A DNA stretch of 64,000 nucleotides from Variovorax sp. V93. Lineage in GTDB: Bacteria > Pseudomonadota > Gammaproteobacteria > Burkholderiales > Burkholderiaceae_C. Every line of letters begins with the position of its first letter. Positions within the stretch are counted from its first letter, which is position 1. Shown piece by piece: positions 41,499 to 50,177 of the stretch. Under the pieces are notes generated by a model. It did not search any database. It was not told the DNA's origin and worked only from the letters and a program-made list of their open reading frames with translations. The DNA is taken from assembly GCF_041154485.1 (NCBI RefSeq), contig NZ_AP028670.1:744001-808000 (forward strand), written 5' to 3'. The position numbers and the translations under genes are program-made.

Positions 41499-42389
41499 TC
41501 AGGTCTTCTCGAAAGCAGGCCCGAAAACCGTGGCCGCGAAATCCGCGAGCGTCGTCGGGGTGATCTCGGTCGGGCCTTTGTCGTACTCGCCATCGAGGCG
41601 TCCCGTGGAGAAGGCCGTGCTCATTTCTGCGAGCTGCGCGGCGGCGTCCGCAGAGAAGCCCTGCTGCATCAGCGCTGCCCTGCCCTCTTCCGGCTCGGAC
41701 TGGACATACGCGAGATCCGGCTTGCCGATGGCCGCGCCGAGCAGCCCCGTGGCTTCTTTCATCGTGTAAAGGCTTGGCGCGCGCAGATGGAGCACGCGCT
41801 TGCCCTTGCCTGACGGCGTACGCAGCTCTCGCGCCACGACTCGTGCGATGTCCCCGGTGGCCACCATCGGCAGCGGTGCATCGGGCGCAGTCATGTCCGC
41901 ATACACACCGATGGTCCGGATCATCTCTATCGCGATCAGGTGGTTCTCGAAGAAGTAACCCGGCCGCAGGTGCAGCACGTCCACACCGGCGAGTTCATCC
42001 AGCCGCCGCTCCTGCCGATGCAGCCCCGCAATCGGGCCCGTCCCCGAGCCCAGGTGCGCACCGACGCTGCTCAGATTCACAACGCGTGTCAGGCCAGCCG
42101 CAGCGATGGCGCGCGTGATTGCATGGCCCAGCCGATCCTGCTCGGCCGCCATGTCGTGCGCTGCGTAGTCGGTAGGGATCATCGTGTAGGCAGCCGTCGC
42201 GCCGGCGAATGCCTGGGCCAGGAAGCCCGCATCGCCGATGTCGCCGGCCGCGATATCCGCACCCGCAGCCTTGACAGAAGCGAGCGATCCCGCATTGCGA
42301 CCGACGACGCGTACCGGTGTCCCCTGTCCAAGCAGCAGTGCCGCGACCTTGGACGTGATGTTGCCGTTGGAGCCGAGGAGCACGTACAT
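41499..42389 (-). CDS. NmrA-like NAD(P)-binding protein (atypical SDR)
   Basis: A 296-residue Rossmann protein. It begins MYVLLGSNGNITSKVAALLLGQG, a variant G-x2-G-x2-x nucleotide loop, then VRVVGRN, GDIGDAGFLAQAFAGATAAYTMIP and the NLSSVGAHLGSGTG segment. Members include NAD(P)H:quinone oxidoreductase 2-like enzymes and redox sensors. No Y-x3-K is seen. AAGGGA sets ATG 42389. It is divergent from a LysR regulator, a very common pairing for redox-responsive NmrA/QOR genes. Confidence 0.75.
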   Translation of the reverse strand: MYVLLGSNGNITSKVAALLLGQGTPVRVVGRNAGSLASVKAAGADIAAGDIGDAGFLAQAFAGATAAYTMIPTDYAAHDMAAEQDRLGHAITRAIAAAGLTRVVNLSSVGAHLGSGTGPIAGLHRQERRLDELAGVDVLHLRPGYFFENHLIAIEMIRTIGVYADMTAPDAPLPMVATGDIARVVARELRTPSGKGKRVLHLRAPSLYTMKEATGLLGAAIGKPDLAYVQSEPEEGRAALMQQGFSADAAAQLAEMSTAFSTGRLDGEYDKGPTEITPTTLADFAATVFGPAFEKT

Positions 42390-42473
42390 GGCAGTTCCCT
42401 TCATGGGTGATGTTGCGATGGGTGCCATGGTGCGCGTCGCGGTTGTTTTCAGAAAGCGCCTGCAAGAGAATTC

Positions 42474-42496
42474 ATTGTCCAGTTCTGGAGAACAAT
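42474..42496. promoter_or_regulatory. inverted repeat in LysR/NmrA divergent region
   Basis: ATTGT (42474-42478) and ACAAT (42492-42496) are a perfect 5-bp inverted pair with a 13-base centre containing CCAG-TT-CTGG. It ends four bases before the LysR start codon, suggesting autorepression. Confidence 0.4.
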
Positions 42497-42499
42497 TGC

Positions 42500-43405
42500 A
42501 TGAAGGCTCCTGCCATCTCCTTTGCCCGCCTGGCGGCCTTCGTTGCAGTTGCCGAGGCTGGAAGCTTCACTGCGGCTGCCGAACGTCTGAACACGGCCAA
42601 GTCCGCAGTCAGCCAGGCGGTGGCGGTGCTCGAGCGGGAGTTGGGCACGCAGCTGCTGCAGCGATCCACGCGCAAGCTCGCGATCACCGAAGCTGGGGAA
42701 GCATTTCTCTCCGACTGCCGTCAGCTGCTGGCCGGCGCCGAGGCCGCAATGGAGCGGGCACGCACCGGGCACGCGCAACCTTCGGGGACCTTGCGGCTCA
42801 CCAGCCCCCAGGGATCGGCCGGCATGGTGGCCCGCTGGATCGCGACTTACAGCGAACGCTATCCCGCCATGCGCGTGGACTATGTGCCCACGGACCGCAG
42901 GCTCGACCTGATCGCCGAGCACTTCGATCTCGCGATCCGCGTCGGACCGATGGCTGATTCCGGCCTTCGCGCGGTGGTGCTCGAGGAACTCGGGCTCTGG
43001 ACGGTCGCGGCGGCCAGCTACCTTGCCCGGCATGGCACGCCGCGCAAGCCCACGGAGCTTGCGGGCCATGAGTGGATCGCGCTGTCGCTGCTGCCCGCGC
43101 CGTGGTCGATCGATTTCGAGCGCGGCGGCCGCAAGCTGCGTGTGAAGCTGCGCGGCTCGATATCAGCGGCGAGCACGGACGCCGTGCTGCAACTGGTGAG
43201 CCAAGGCGCAGGTATCTCCTTTTTCCCCAGTACGGCAGACCTGCGTGCTGAGGTGGAAGCCGGGCGCCTCGTTCGCCTCTTTCCCGGCTGGGCGTCGGGG
43301 CGCATGTTTCTCTACGCGGCGTATCCGGGCAACATCGCACCTCCCGCGAAGACGCGCGCGTTCATCGATCTTGCGAAGGAAGCGGTGCGGTCTGCGGGAC
43401 CCTAG
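42500..43405 (+). CDS. LysR family transcriptional regulator
   Basis: A 301-residue regulator with the N-terminal winged helix FARLAAFVAVAEAGSFTAAAERLNTAKSAVSQAVAVLERELG and a substrate-binding domain starting SGTLRLTSPQG. The sequence pattern LLQRSTRKLAITEAGE and VPTDRRLDLIAEHFDLAIRVG is the AaeR/PA0477-like group. Divergent from the NmrA-like gene, which is its likely target. CTGGAGAA lies upstream of ATG 42500 inside the inverted repeat. Confidence 0.85.
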   Translation: MKAPAISFARLAAFVAVAEAGSFTAAAERLNTAKSAVSQAVAVLERELGTQLLQRSTRKLAITEAGEAFLSDCRQLLAGAEAAMERARTGHAQPSGTLRLTSPQGSAGMVARWIATYSERYPAMRVDYVPTDRRLDLIAEHFDLAIRVGPMADSGLRAVVLEELGLWTVAAASYLARHGTPRKPTELAGHEWIALSLLPAPWSIDFERGGRKLRVKLRGSISAASTDAVLQLVSQGAGISFFPSTADLRAEVEAGRLVRLFPGWASGRMFLYAAYPGNIAPPAKTRAFIDLAKEAVRSAGP

Positions 43406-43493
43406 GGTGCGGCAAGGCATGCGCCGCCGAGTCGCTCACTCCGGCTCTCCTCCAGTCTTTGATGAGGAAGATCTTTCCGAGGAAAAAACGGCT

Positions 43494-44240
43494 TCACCAG
43501 GGCTGGTCTGTCGGCAGCACGAACAGTTCGGCCACATTGACGTGGGCCGGCGCTTGCAGCGCGAACATCACGGTGTCGGCGATGTTGTCGCAGCTCAGGA
43601 ATGACATCTGGTCGCGCAGCCCCTCCATCTGATGGCGGTAGCCCTCGTCGGAGATGTGATTGAACAGCTCCGTGTCGACCGCGCCTGGCTGGATGCTGGT
43701 GACCCGGATGTTGTGCTTCTTGCCGACTTCCAGGCGCAGGCCTTCGGTGAATGCGGAGACGGCATGCTTGGTCGCGCAATAGACGGCAAGGCCGGCAAAT
43801 ACCTTGCGGCCGGCAATCGACGACGTATTGACGATGTGGCCGGATCCCCGCTCGATCAGATGAGGTAGCGCTGCAGCCGTGCTGTTCATCAGGCCCTTCA
43901 CGTTGACGTCCACCATGCGATGCCATTCGCCGACCTTCAAGGCTTCGACGTCCGAGATCGGCATGAGGCCGGCATTGTTGAACACGATGTCCAGTCCGCC
44001 GTAGGCTTGCACCAGCTTTGCCACGCCCGCTTCCACGGATGCACGGTCGACGACATCCATCTCGATGGCGATGGCTTCGCCCCCGTTCGTCCTGATCTGG
44101 TCGGCCAGCTTGTCGAGGCGGACGACGCGGCGAGCGGCGAGTCCGACCTTCGCTCCCGCTGCCGCCAGCTTGAGCGCCGTAGCGGCGCCGATGCCGCTCG
44201 ATGCACCAGTGACCAAAGCGATTTTTCCATTGAGTTCCAT
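43494..44240 (-). CDS. SDR family oxidoreductase
   Basis: A 248-residue classical SDR: TGASSGIGAATALKL, NNAGLMPISDVEAL, active site NTSSIAGRKVFAGLAVYCATKHAV with Ser, Tyr and Lys, and QPGAVDTELFNHISDEGYRH. The pattern is that of serine/acyl alcohol-type NADP dehydrogenases (YdfG-like). AGGAGCTG precedes ATG 44240. It lies 157 bases downstream of an AraC regulator on the same strand and may be its target. Confidence 0.85.
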   Translation of the reverse strand: MELNGKIALVTGASSGIGAATALKLAAAGAKVGLAARRVVRLDKLADQIRTNGGEAIAIEMDVVDRASVEAGVAKLVQAYGGLDIVFNNAGLMPISDVEALKVGEWHRMVDVNVKGLMNSTAAALPHLIERGSGHIVNTSSIAGRKVFAGLAVYCATKHAVSAFTEGLRLEVGKKHNIRVTSIQPGAVDTELFNHISDEGYRHQMEGLRDQMSFLSCDNIADTVMFALQAPAHVNVAELFVLPTDQPW

Positions 44241-44397
44241 GACAGCTCCTTACGGTAGTTAAGTTGAAGGCGCGGCGGCTGCAGACTCGGGTTGTCTGTG
44301 CAGCTGCCACGGTTGTCATGGTGCCGAGCGGGGTCCGAGCGGTCGCTCGTCGAATTGCTGCCGATATCGAAGATTTGCTGCGAAGGCCAGGTGCCGG

Positions 44398-45303
44398 TCA
44401 GCGCCCATGCCGGTAGTCGCTTGGGAGCACGCCTACCTCCTTGCGAAACACCTGCGCAAAGTGGCTGGGGCTCGCGTACCCGACCTCCAGCCCGATCTCC
44501 ACAATGGGCGTCTGTGTCTCCCTCAGAAGACGCCGTGCACGCTCCATGCGCAGCCGTGTCAGGTATTGAGAGGGGGAGAAGCCGGTGCTCTTCTTGAAAG
44601 ATCGCGAAAAATGGGACTCGCTGAGCTGCACCGCCTTTGCAAGGTGCTTGAGATCGAGTTCCTGATCGATGCGCTCCTGCATCGCTGCGAGCACCCGGTG
44701 GATCTTGAAAGCCGGCAGTCCCCCGTGCGGGGTTGCCGGATGCTGCGTGTCGCTTGCGTAGGTTCTCACCAGATGAACGGCAAGGCTGCTCGCGAGGCCT
44801 TGCACAAGCATGGTGCTCGGCGTACGGCGCTCCAGCAGCTCGCAGCAAAGGATGCCCAGCTGGTTGGCGATGACCTCGTCCGCGGCGCCGGAGACCTCTC
44901 TGAGCGGGACGAGCGGGCTCTCCGGTCCTTGGACATCGGTGGCCGCCCTTTTCATCAACGGAAGCCCCAGATAGACGTGCATCACCCGAAACGGCTCGCT
45001 TGTCAGCGTGCGCCACCGCAGCTCGCATGGGCGCGGCGAGGTCTGCAGAAAGAACTCTCCTGCGCGCACCTTGTTGGCCATCCATTCGCCTTCAAGCTGC
45101 CGCTCCTCCACCAGCGCCGAACCGGAGACGACCCATACGATGAGCGGCTCCGGAACAGCCGGAATGAGCAAGCTTTCCTGGACCGGCCGCCTCGTGAAAA
45201 TCTGGACCAGAAGGTCTCGCCACGGCTTGCCCTTGCTTGTCGCAACGAGGTCCCCGGGCACACGCTCGTCGAGCGCTTCGGCGGTACTGAGTTGAAGGTC
45301 CAT
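44398..45303 (-). CDS. AraC family transcriptional regulator
   Basis: A 301-residue regulator with a cupin-like N-domain (PAVPEPLIVWVVSGSALVEER through LRWRTLTSEPFRVMHVYLGLP) and a C-terminal HTH pair, LDLKHLAKAVQLSESHFSRSFKKSTGFSPSQYLTRLRMERARRLL and IVEIGLEVGYASPSHFAQVFRKEVGVLPSDYR. It is divergent from the SDR at 45455 (150-base gap) and upstream of the SDR at 43494; both are plausible targets. The inducer is unknown. Confidence 0.85.
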   Translation of the reverse strand: MDLQLSTAEALDERVPGDLVATSKGKPWRDLLVQIFTRRPVQESLLIPAVPEPLIVWVVSGSALVEERQLEGEWMANKVRAGEFFLQTSPRPCELRWRTLTSEPFRVMHVYLGLPLMKRAATDVQGPESPLVPLREVSGAADEVIANQLGILCCELLERRTPSTMLVQGLASSLAVHLVRTYASDTQHPATPHGGLPAFKIHRVLAAMQERIDQELDLKHLAKAVQLSESHFSRSFKKSTGFSPSQYLTRLRMERARRLLRETQTPIVEIGLEVGYASPSHFAQVFRKEVGVLPSDYRHGR

Positions 45304-45454
45304 GGTTCAGCGTATCAATACTCCAAGATTCTCCAGTCTGTCGGTTTGTGCAAGACCTCGCCAGAAACAGGCATGTGACGCGGGGCCCTGGTTCCTACGA
45401 TCGCTCCATGTTCAACCGGCGTGTGAATCACGCAGCAACTTGGAGAGTAATCAA

Positions 45455-46291
45455 ATGAGCAAGGTCTGGTTCATCACGGGTGCTGGCCGCGGAATTGGTG
45501 CACAAATCGCCACGGCGGTACTGGCAGCTGGCGACAAGGTCGTGGCAACTGGCCGGAACCCCGCGCAGCTTGAAGAGCTGTATGGCGAATTCGGCAGCCG
45601 CGCCATGTGCCTTCCACTCGATGCCACGCGCGAACAAGATGCCATTGCAGCTACCCAGGCGGCCGTTTCCCGCTTCGGCAGCATTGACGTGCTCGTGAAC
45701 AACGCGGGCTACGGCCAGCTTGGTTTGTTCGAAGAAGTCTCCGGCGAGGACGTCGAGCGCCAGTTTCACACGAACGTCTTCGGCATGATGCACGTGACCC
45801 GTGCCGTGTTGCCGGCAATGCGCAAGCAGCGCCGGGGCCACATCCTGAACCTGGCGTCGGTGGGAGGCTTCATGGGCTTCGACGGGGCTTCCATCTACTG
45901 TGCCGCCAAGTTTGCCGTGGAAGGCTTTTCCGAATCTCTCGCTCTCGAAGTTGCACCCTTCGGAATCAAGGTCACCATCGTCGAGCCGGGATTCTTCCGT
46001 ACCGACTTCCTGGACAAGAAGTCGGTCCAGTACGGCTCTCGCAGGGTTGCCGACTATGCGGAGTTCTCGAGCAACTCGCGTTCCGCCTACGAAAGCTACA
46101 ACCACAAGCAGCCCGGTGATCCGGCAAAGCTGGGCCGCGCCATCGTGGAACTGGCTGAAATGCCGCAGCCTCCGCTTCACTTTCTAGCCGGCACCGACGC
46201 CGTCGACTTTGCGGCGAAGACTTTCGAACGCCGGCGTGCCGAGATCGACACCTACGCCGGGCTGTCGGTCACGACGGACGGGGATTTCTGA
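45455..46291 (+). CDS. SDR family oxidoreductase
   Basis: A 278-residue SDR with TGAGRGIGAQIATAVLA, LVNNAGYGQLGLFEEVS and LASVGGFMGFDGASIYCAAKFAVEGFSESLALE, containing the Tyr and Lys of the active site. The C-terminal part, GRAIVELAEMPQPPLHFLAGTDAV, marks the group of large classical SDRs near retinol/17-beta-type dehydrogenases. TGGAGAGTAATCAA precedes ATG 45455. It is divergent from an AraC regulator and convergent with another. Confidence 0.85.
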   Translation: MSKVWFITGAGRGIGAQIATAVLAAGDKVVATGRNPAQLEELYGEFGSRAMCLPLDATREQDAIAATQAAVSRFGSIDVLVNNAGYGQLGLFEEVSGEDVERQFHTNVFGMMHVTRAVLPAMRKQRRGHILNLASVGGFMGFDGASIYCAAKFAVEGFSESLALEVAPFGIKVTIVEPGFFRTDFLDKKSVQYGSRRVADYAEFSSNSRSAYESYNHKQPGDPAKLGRAIVELAEMPQPPLHFLAGTDAVDFAAKTFERRRAEIDTYAGLSVTTDGDF

Positions 46292-46327
46292 TGCCATGGG
46301 TGCCGGCGGGTGGCGCCCTACCCCTTG

Positions 46328-47302
46328 CTAGCCGGCCATCATCTCGAAGCGGGAGACATCCTTGGATGGAGGTACGCCGAACAGCCGGCTGTATTCGCGG
46401 CTGAACTGGGAGGCACTCTCGTAGCCCACTGAATAGCCCGCCTTCGAGACCTCCATACCCTCGCTCAGCAGCAAGCGCCGGGCCTCCTGCAGGCGAAGTT
46501 GCTTCTGGTATTGCAGTGGGCTCATGGCGGTAACGGCCCGGAAGTGATGGTGCAAGGAAGACGTGCTCATGCAGCATTCGCGCGCCAGTTCGTCCAGCTT
46601 CAGGGGCTCTGCAAAGTTCGACTTGAGCCGGGAGACCGCTCGCATCACGCGGTTTGCATGGCTGTCGGCCCTTGCCACCTGGGAAAGCCGCTCCCCTTGC
46701 TCACTGCGCAAAAGCCTGTAGACAAGCTCGCGGGTAGCCAGCGGTGCGAGGGCCGCTGCATCTTCAGGCGAGTCCAGCAAATGCATGAGCCTGATTGCGG
46801 CGTCCAGCATGCCGTTCGAAACGCTGCTCAGGAACAGGCCGCGTTGCGTGGCCGCGCGCCGTGCCGGGGGAGGCCCTGCCTGGAGAACCAGCTCGGAGAT
46901 CTCCGCAGGGTCCAGATCCAACCTGAAGCACAAGTACGGCTCGCTGGATTTCGCATGAGTGACCTGCGCGCTGATGGGCAGGTCGGTGGAAAAGACCAGG
47001 AACCGCGAGGCGTCGTAGTCATAAATCTCATCCCTCAGCATGACCCGCTTCGCGCCTTGCGCAATGATGCAGACAGCCGGTTGATGAAGGGCGTGGACCA
47101 GTTCGTCGCTGGGTGCCGAAAGCTTGATGGCCGAGACGCGCGGAATCGATGTCGGGCAAATTCCCTCTCTTGGGGCATGCCGTGCGACGAGCGAAGCCAA
47201 CTCCCGAACCCGTGCGGCGTCGGGCGGCGAAAAATGGGGCACGGCCGAAGAACCGGGGACTGCGGCTGTGGAATTCAGGTTCAAGGAATCCATGCGGGGC
47301 AT
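46328..47302 (-). CDS. AraC family regulator with AraC_N domain
   Basis: A 324-residue regulator. Residues about 50-210 match the AraC-type N-terminal domain (LHQPAVCIIAQGAKRVMLRDEIYDYDASRFLVFSTDLPI). The C-terminal HTH pair includes LDELARECCMSTSSLHHHFRAVTAMSPLQYQKQLRLQEARRLL and VGYESASQFSREYSRLFG. It lies 68 bases downstream of DoxX on the same strand, so both may share the box-1 promoter. The start is uncertain: ATG 47302 and ATG 47293 lack strong ribosome sites. Confidence 0.8.
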   Translation of the reverse strand: MPRMDSLNLNSTAAVPGSSAVPHFSPPDAARVRELASLVARHAPREGICPTSIPRVSAIKLSAPSDELVHALHQPAVCIIAQGAKRVMLRDEIYDYDASRFLVFSTDLPISAQVTHAKSSEPYLCFRLDLDPAEISELVLQAGPPPARRAATQRGLFLSSVSNGMLDAAIRLMHLLDSPEDAAALAPLATRELVYRLLRSEQGERLSQVARADSHANRVMRAVSRLKSNFAEPLKLDELARECCMSTSSLHHHFRAVTAMSPLQYQKQLRLQEARRLLLSEGMEVSKAGYSVGYESASQFSREYSRLFGVPPSKDVSRFEMMAG

Positions 47303-47370
47303 TGCATCGGTCGATTGAAGACCCGAAATCCTAACAACCAGACAGGCCCCGCCAGCCGCATGCCGACGCT

Positions 47371-47814
47371 TCATCGAACAGCGCTCAGCGCGACCGGGAG
47401 CTCGGCGTGACGCTCATCCAGACTGAAGCTGCCGGCGCCGAAGGCAACCACCTGCAGCAGGCCGCCGGCCATTGCCAGGTTCTTCAGGAAATGGAACAAC
47501 TGGTTCTGGTCGCCCAGCGCGCTGTGGAAGATCACCGCGGAAACCACCGAGAACAGCGCCAGCGCGGCAGCCACCCAGCGGGTGCGGTACCCCGCCACGA
47601 GCAGCAGGGCGCCACCGAGCTCCATGGCAAGAGCGCCGGCGTACGCCAGCTCCGGCAGCGGAATGCCCACCGATGCGATATAGCCGATGGTGCCGCCCGG
47701 GGCCATGAGCTTGCCCACGCCGCTGATCAGGAAGATGGCAGCCATGAGCAGTCGCCCGATAAATGGCGCCGCGGAGGTCGACGAGAGGATGGAAGAGGTG
47801 TTTGCGGATTGCAT
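47371..47814 (-). CDS. DoxX family membrane protein
   Basis: A 147-residue protein with four membrane segments and the DoxX pattern: FIGRLLMAAIFLISGVGKLMAPGGTIGYIASVGIP, AGALAMELGGALLLVAGYRTRW, LALFSVVSAVIFH and NLAMAGGLLQVVAFGAG. DoxX-like proteins take part in thiol or quinone redox chemistry in the inner membrane. AGGAGTACCTCGTC precedes ATG 47814. Its promoter gap of 308 bases, shared with the SDR operon, holds two copies of the common box described at 47930 and 48024. Confidence 0.8.
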   Translation of the reverse strand: MQSANTSSILSSTSAAPFIGRLLMAAIFLISGVGKLMAPGGTIGYIASVGIPLPELAYAGALAMELGGALLLVAGYRTRWVAAALALFSVVSAVIFHSALGDQNQLFHFLKNLAMAGGLLQVVAFGAGSFSLDERHAELPVALSAVR

Positions 47815-47929
47815 GACGAGGTACTCCTAAAAGTTTGAGACAGGGTGGAAAGAACGGTGGGCAAGCCGGGCAAGCCCGTGCGCATCCAACCGCTGGGACG
47901 AACTTTAGGAACTTCCTGTGTAGCTGAAA

Positions 47930-47957
47930 AGCCAATATTTTTAGATGCAATCCATCT
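47930..47957 (-). promoter_or_regulatory. shared box 1 (AGCC-N10-GATG-N5-CATC), DoxX side
   Basis: AGCC at 47930-47933, ten bases, GATG at 47944-47947, five bases, CATC at 47953-47956. Read towards DoxX it is GATG-N5-CATC-N10-GGCT, ending 116 bases before the start codon. Same element and spacing as boxes 2 to 4. Confidence 0.65.
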
Positions 47958-48023
47958 TATTCAACGATAGGGCACCGGCGCCCGCAAAACTCCTTTCATC
48001 GTTGCCTGTATATCGTCCTGGCC

Positions 48024-48050
48024 GATGCTTTCCATCTAAACAAATAGGCT
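48024..48050 (+). promoter_or_regulatory. shared box 2, SDR-operon side
   Basis: GATG 48024-48027, CTTTC, CATC 48033-48036, ten AT-rich bases, GGCT 48047-48050. It points towards the SDR operon, whose start is 73 bases on. Reverse-complement copy of box 1 in the same 308-base gap between 47815 and 48122, which otherwise holds no gene. Confidence 0.65.
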
Positions 48051-48122
48051 ATCGCAATCGATGGCGTTTCCCTACTCTTCAGGTCATGCAGCAATGAGCT
48101 GAACAACACCAAGGAGTAGCAA

Positions 48123-48899
48123 TTGGAACTTAAGGACTTTGACAACAAAGTGGTGCTGGTCACCGGCGCAGGCTCCGGGATAGGCCGCGAGGCCGCCCGG
48201 GCATTTGCCGGGCGCGGTGCAATCGTTGTCGCTGCGGACCTGAACGAAGGTGGACTGGCCGAAACCACGCGCCTGATTGCCGGTCTCGGCGGGCGAGCGC
48301 TTGCCGTCACGACAGACGTCTCCGACGAGTCGCAGGTGCGCAACCTGATGGCACGTTTGAAGAAGGATTTCGGCCGATTGGACGTTGCCTTCAACAACGC
48401 GGGAGTCACCGGCCAGGCGCATCGCATTGAGGACTACCCGACAGACGACTTCGACCGCGTGATTGCGGTGAACCTCAGGAGCGTTTTCCTCGGCATGAAG
48501 CACCAGATCCCACTCTTGCGCCGTGCCGGGCGGGGCGCCATCGTGAATACGGCCTCCGTGGCGGCCTTGACCGGGCCGGGGGGCATGAGCGCGTACGCGG
48601 CATCGAAGCACGGGGTACACGGGCTGACCCGCGTTGCAGCAATGGAAAACGCCGCCCACGGCCTGCGCATCAACGCATTGGCGCCAGGCTGGACCGAAAC
48701 CCCCATGGTCGCCACGGCGAGCGCACAGAACCCCGGCTTCGCCCAACTGGCCACTTCGGCCATTCCGGCGAAACGAGGTGCCCAGCCGTCCGAGATTGCT
48801 GCGGCTGCGGTATGGCTCGCTTCTGAAGCGTCCTCCTACGTCATGGGTCAGATGCTTGTCGTGGACGGCGGAATGACCATCGGCGGATTCGAACTCTGA
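48123..48899 (+). CDS. SDR family oxidoreductase
   Basis: A 258-residue classical SDR: TGAGSGIGREAARAF, FNNAGVTGQAHRIED, NTASVAALTGPGGMSAYAASKHGVHGL with Ser/Tyr/Lys, and APGWTETPM. The C-terminus EASSYVMGQMLVVDGGM is typical of FabG/glucose-dehydrogenase-like enzymes. The start is TTG 48123, well placed behind AAGGAG at 48111-48116. First gene of a four-gene plus-strand operon with a SnoaL-like protein, a second SDR and a quinone oxidoreductase. Confidence 0.85.
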   Translation: MELKDFDNKVVLVTGAGSGIGREAARAFAGRGAIVVAADLNEGGLAETTRLIAGLGGRALAVTTDVSDESQVRNLMARLKKDFGRLDVAFNNAGVTGQAHRIEDYPTDDFDRVIAVNLRSVFLGMKHQIPLLRRAGRGAIVNTASVAALTGPGGMSAYAASKHGVHGLTRVAAMENAAHGLRINALAPGWTETPMVATASAQNPGFAQLATSAIPAKRGAQPSEIAAAAVWLASEASSYVMGQMLVVDGGMTIGGFEL

Positions 48900-48920
48900 A
48901 ACACATCACGAAAGAACATC

Positions 48921-49355
48921 ATGGCTGACATCAACATCGATATTGGCGAAGCAGCAAAGGCCGTCATTCGCCGCAATACGGACGAAGTTCAAGGCCAGGG
49001 CAACTGGGCCCTGTTCGATGAGCTTTTCTACGACGCATTTCTGGACCACACCCCGCAGCCGAATTGCACCCCGGACAAGGCCGGCGCGCTAGGCCTCTAC
49101 AAGAAACTCCGGGAAGCTTTTCCTGATTTCCACGCCGTCATCCATTGGCAGCGTGCGGACGGCGACGTGGTGACTACCTACAAGACGTACCACGGCACAC
49201 ACCGTGGTGACTTCCTGGGGGTTCACGCGACCGGCAAAGCCATCCAGTTCGAGACCGTCGACGCCATGCGCGTGCAAGACGGAAAGATTACCGAGCACTG
49301 GGGCGTTGCCAACCTGTACTCGGTCCTGGAACAGCTGAATGCACTTTCTCAGTAA
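48921..49355 (+). CDS. SnoaL-like polyketide cyclase/ester cyclase family protein
   Basis: A 144-residue NTF2-fold protein. FDELFYDAFLDHTPQPNCTPDKAGALGLYKKLREAFPDFHAVIHWQRADGDVV and GDFLGVHATGKAIQFETVDAMRVQDGKITEHWGVAN are the SnoaL signature strands, with the His and Asp residues of the pocket. Members isomerise or hydrate small ring compounds, but most are uncharacterised. It is 21 bases after the first SDR and 10 bases before the second, so clearly in one operon. Confidence 0.8.
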   Translation: MADINIDIGEAAKAVIRRNTDEVQGQGNWALFDELFYDAFLDHTPQPNCTPDKAGALGLYKKLREAFPDFHAVIHWQRADGDVVTTYKTYHGTHRGDFLGVHATGKAIQFETVDAMRVQDGKITEHWGVANLYSVLEQLNALSQ

Positions 49356-49365
49356 GGAGATTCAC

Positions 49366-50139
49366 ATGAACACGAACATCCTGCAGAACAAAGTCCTCGT
49401 GGTAACGGGTGCCGCAAGCGGCATCGGTCGGGCCATTGCGGTCAATGCCGCCAGGCATGGCGCCAAAGCGGTCATCGTCTCGGACATCAGCCGCGAACCG
49501 CGCGAAGGCGGAACCCCGACAACCGACGAGATCGAAGCCCTGGGCGTTGCCACCGCTTTCGTCAAGGCGGACGTGAGCAAGAAGGAAGAAGTCGACGCGC
49601 TGGTAGACGCATCGGCCCCGTTTGGCGGCGTGGATGTGATGGTCGCCAATGCGGGCATTACCCTTCGCTCCGATGGTTTCGACGTCTCTTCGGACGACTT
49701 GCGCAAGCTGATGGCCGTCAACCTGGACGGTACGCTGTTCAGCGCCCAGGCCGCAGCCCGCCAGATGAAGGCCAATGGCAAGCAGGGAAGCATCGTTCTC
49801 ATGGCCAGCATGGGTGGGCTGGCGGGGGCCGGCATCACGGTGGCGTACTCGACAAGCAAGGGCGGCGTCGTCCTGATGGCCAAATCGCTTGCCGACGCGC
49901 TCGGGCCCGACGGTATCCGCGTGAACGCGGTAGCGCCAGGAACCATCGACACCCATCTTCTACGAACCAGTCCGGGCATTGCTGAAGCGGCCGAGGGCTT
50001 TCGCCAACGCACTCCGCTGCGGCGGCTGGGCCAGCCTTCGGAGATCGGCGATGCGGTGGCTTTCCTCGGCTCCGATCTATCCAGCTACATCACCGGAACC
50101 GCCTTGCTGGTCGATGGGGGCTTGCTGGCCGTCATCTGA
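49366..50139 (+). CDS. SDR family oxidoreductase
   Basis: A 257-residue SDR with TGAASGIGRAIAVNA, VANAGITLRSDGFDVS, MASMGGLAGAGITVAYSTSKGGVV carrying Tyr and Lys, and VAPGTIDTHLL. The segment PREGGTPTTDEIEAL after the second strand is a short insertion absent from the first SDR of the operon, so the two are not recent duplicates. AAGGAGATTCAC precedes ATG 49366. A redox role together with the quinone oxidoreductase is likely but the substrate is unknown. Confidence 0.85.
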   Translation: MNTNILQNKVLVVTGAASGIGRAIAVNAARHGAKAVIVSDISREPREGGTPTTDEIEALGVATAFVKADVSKKEEVDALVDASAPFGGVDVMVANAGITLRSDGFDVSSDDLRKLMAVNLDGTLFSAQAAARQMKANGKQGSIVLMASMGGLAGAGITVAYSTSKGGVVLMAKSLADALGPDGIRVNAVAPGTIDTHLLRTSPGIAEAAEGFRQRTPLRRLGQPSEIGDAVAFLGSDLSSYITGTALLVDGGLLAVI

Positions 50140-50177
50140 AATACAAGCTTTTTTCTTCTCGAACTCTGAAACCCATC

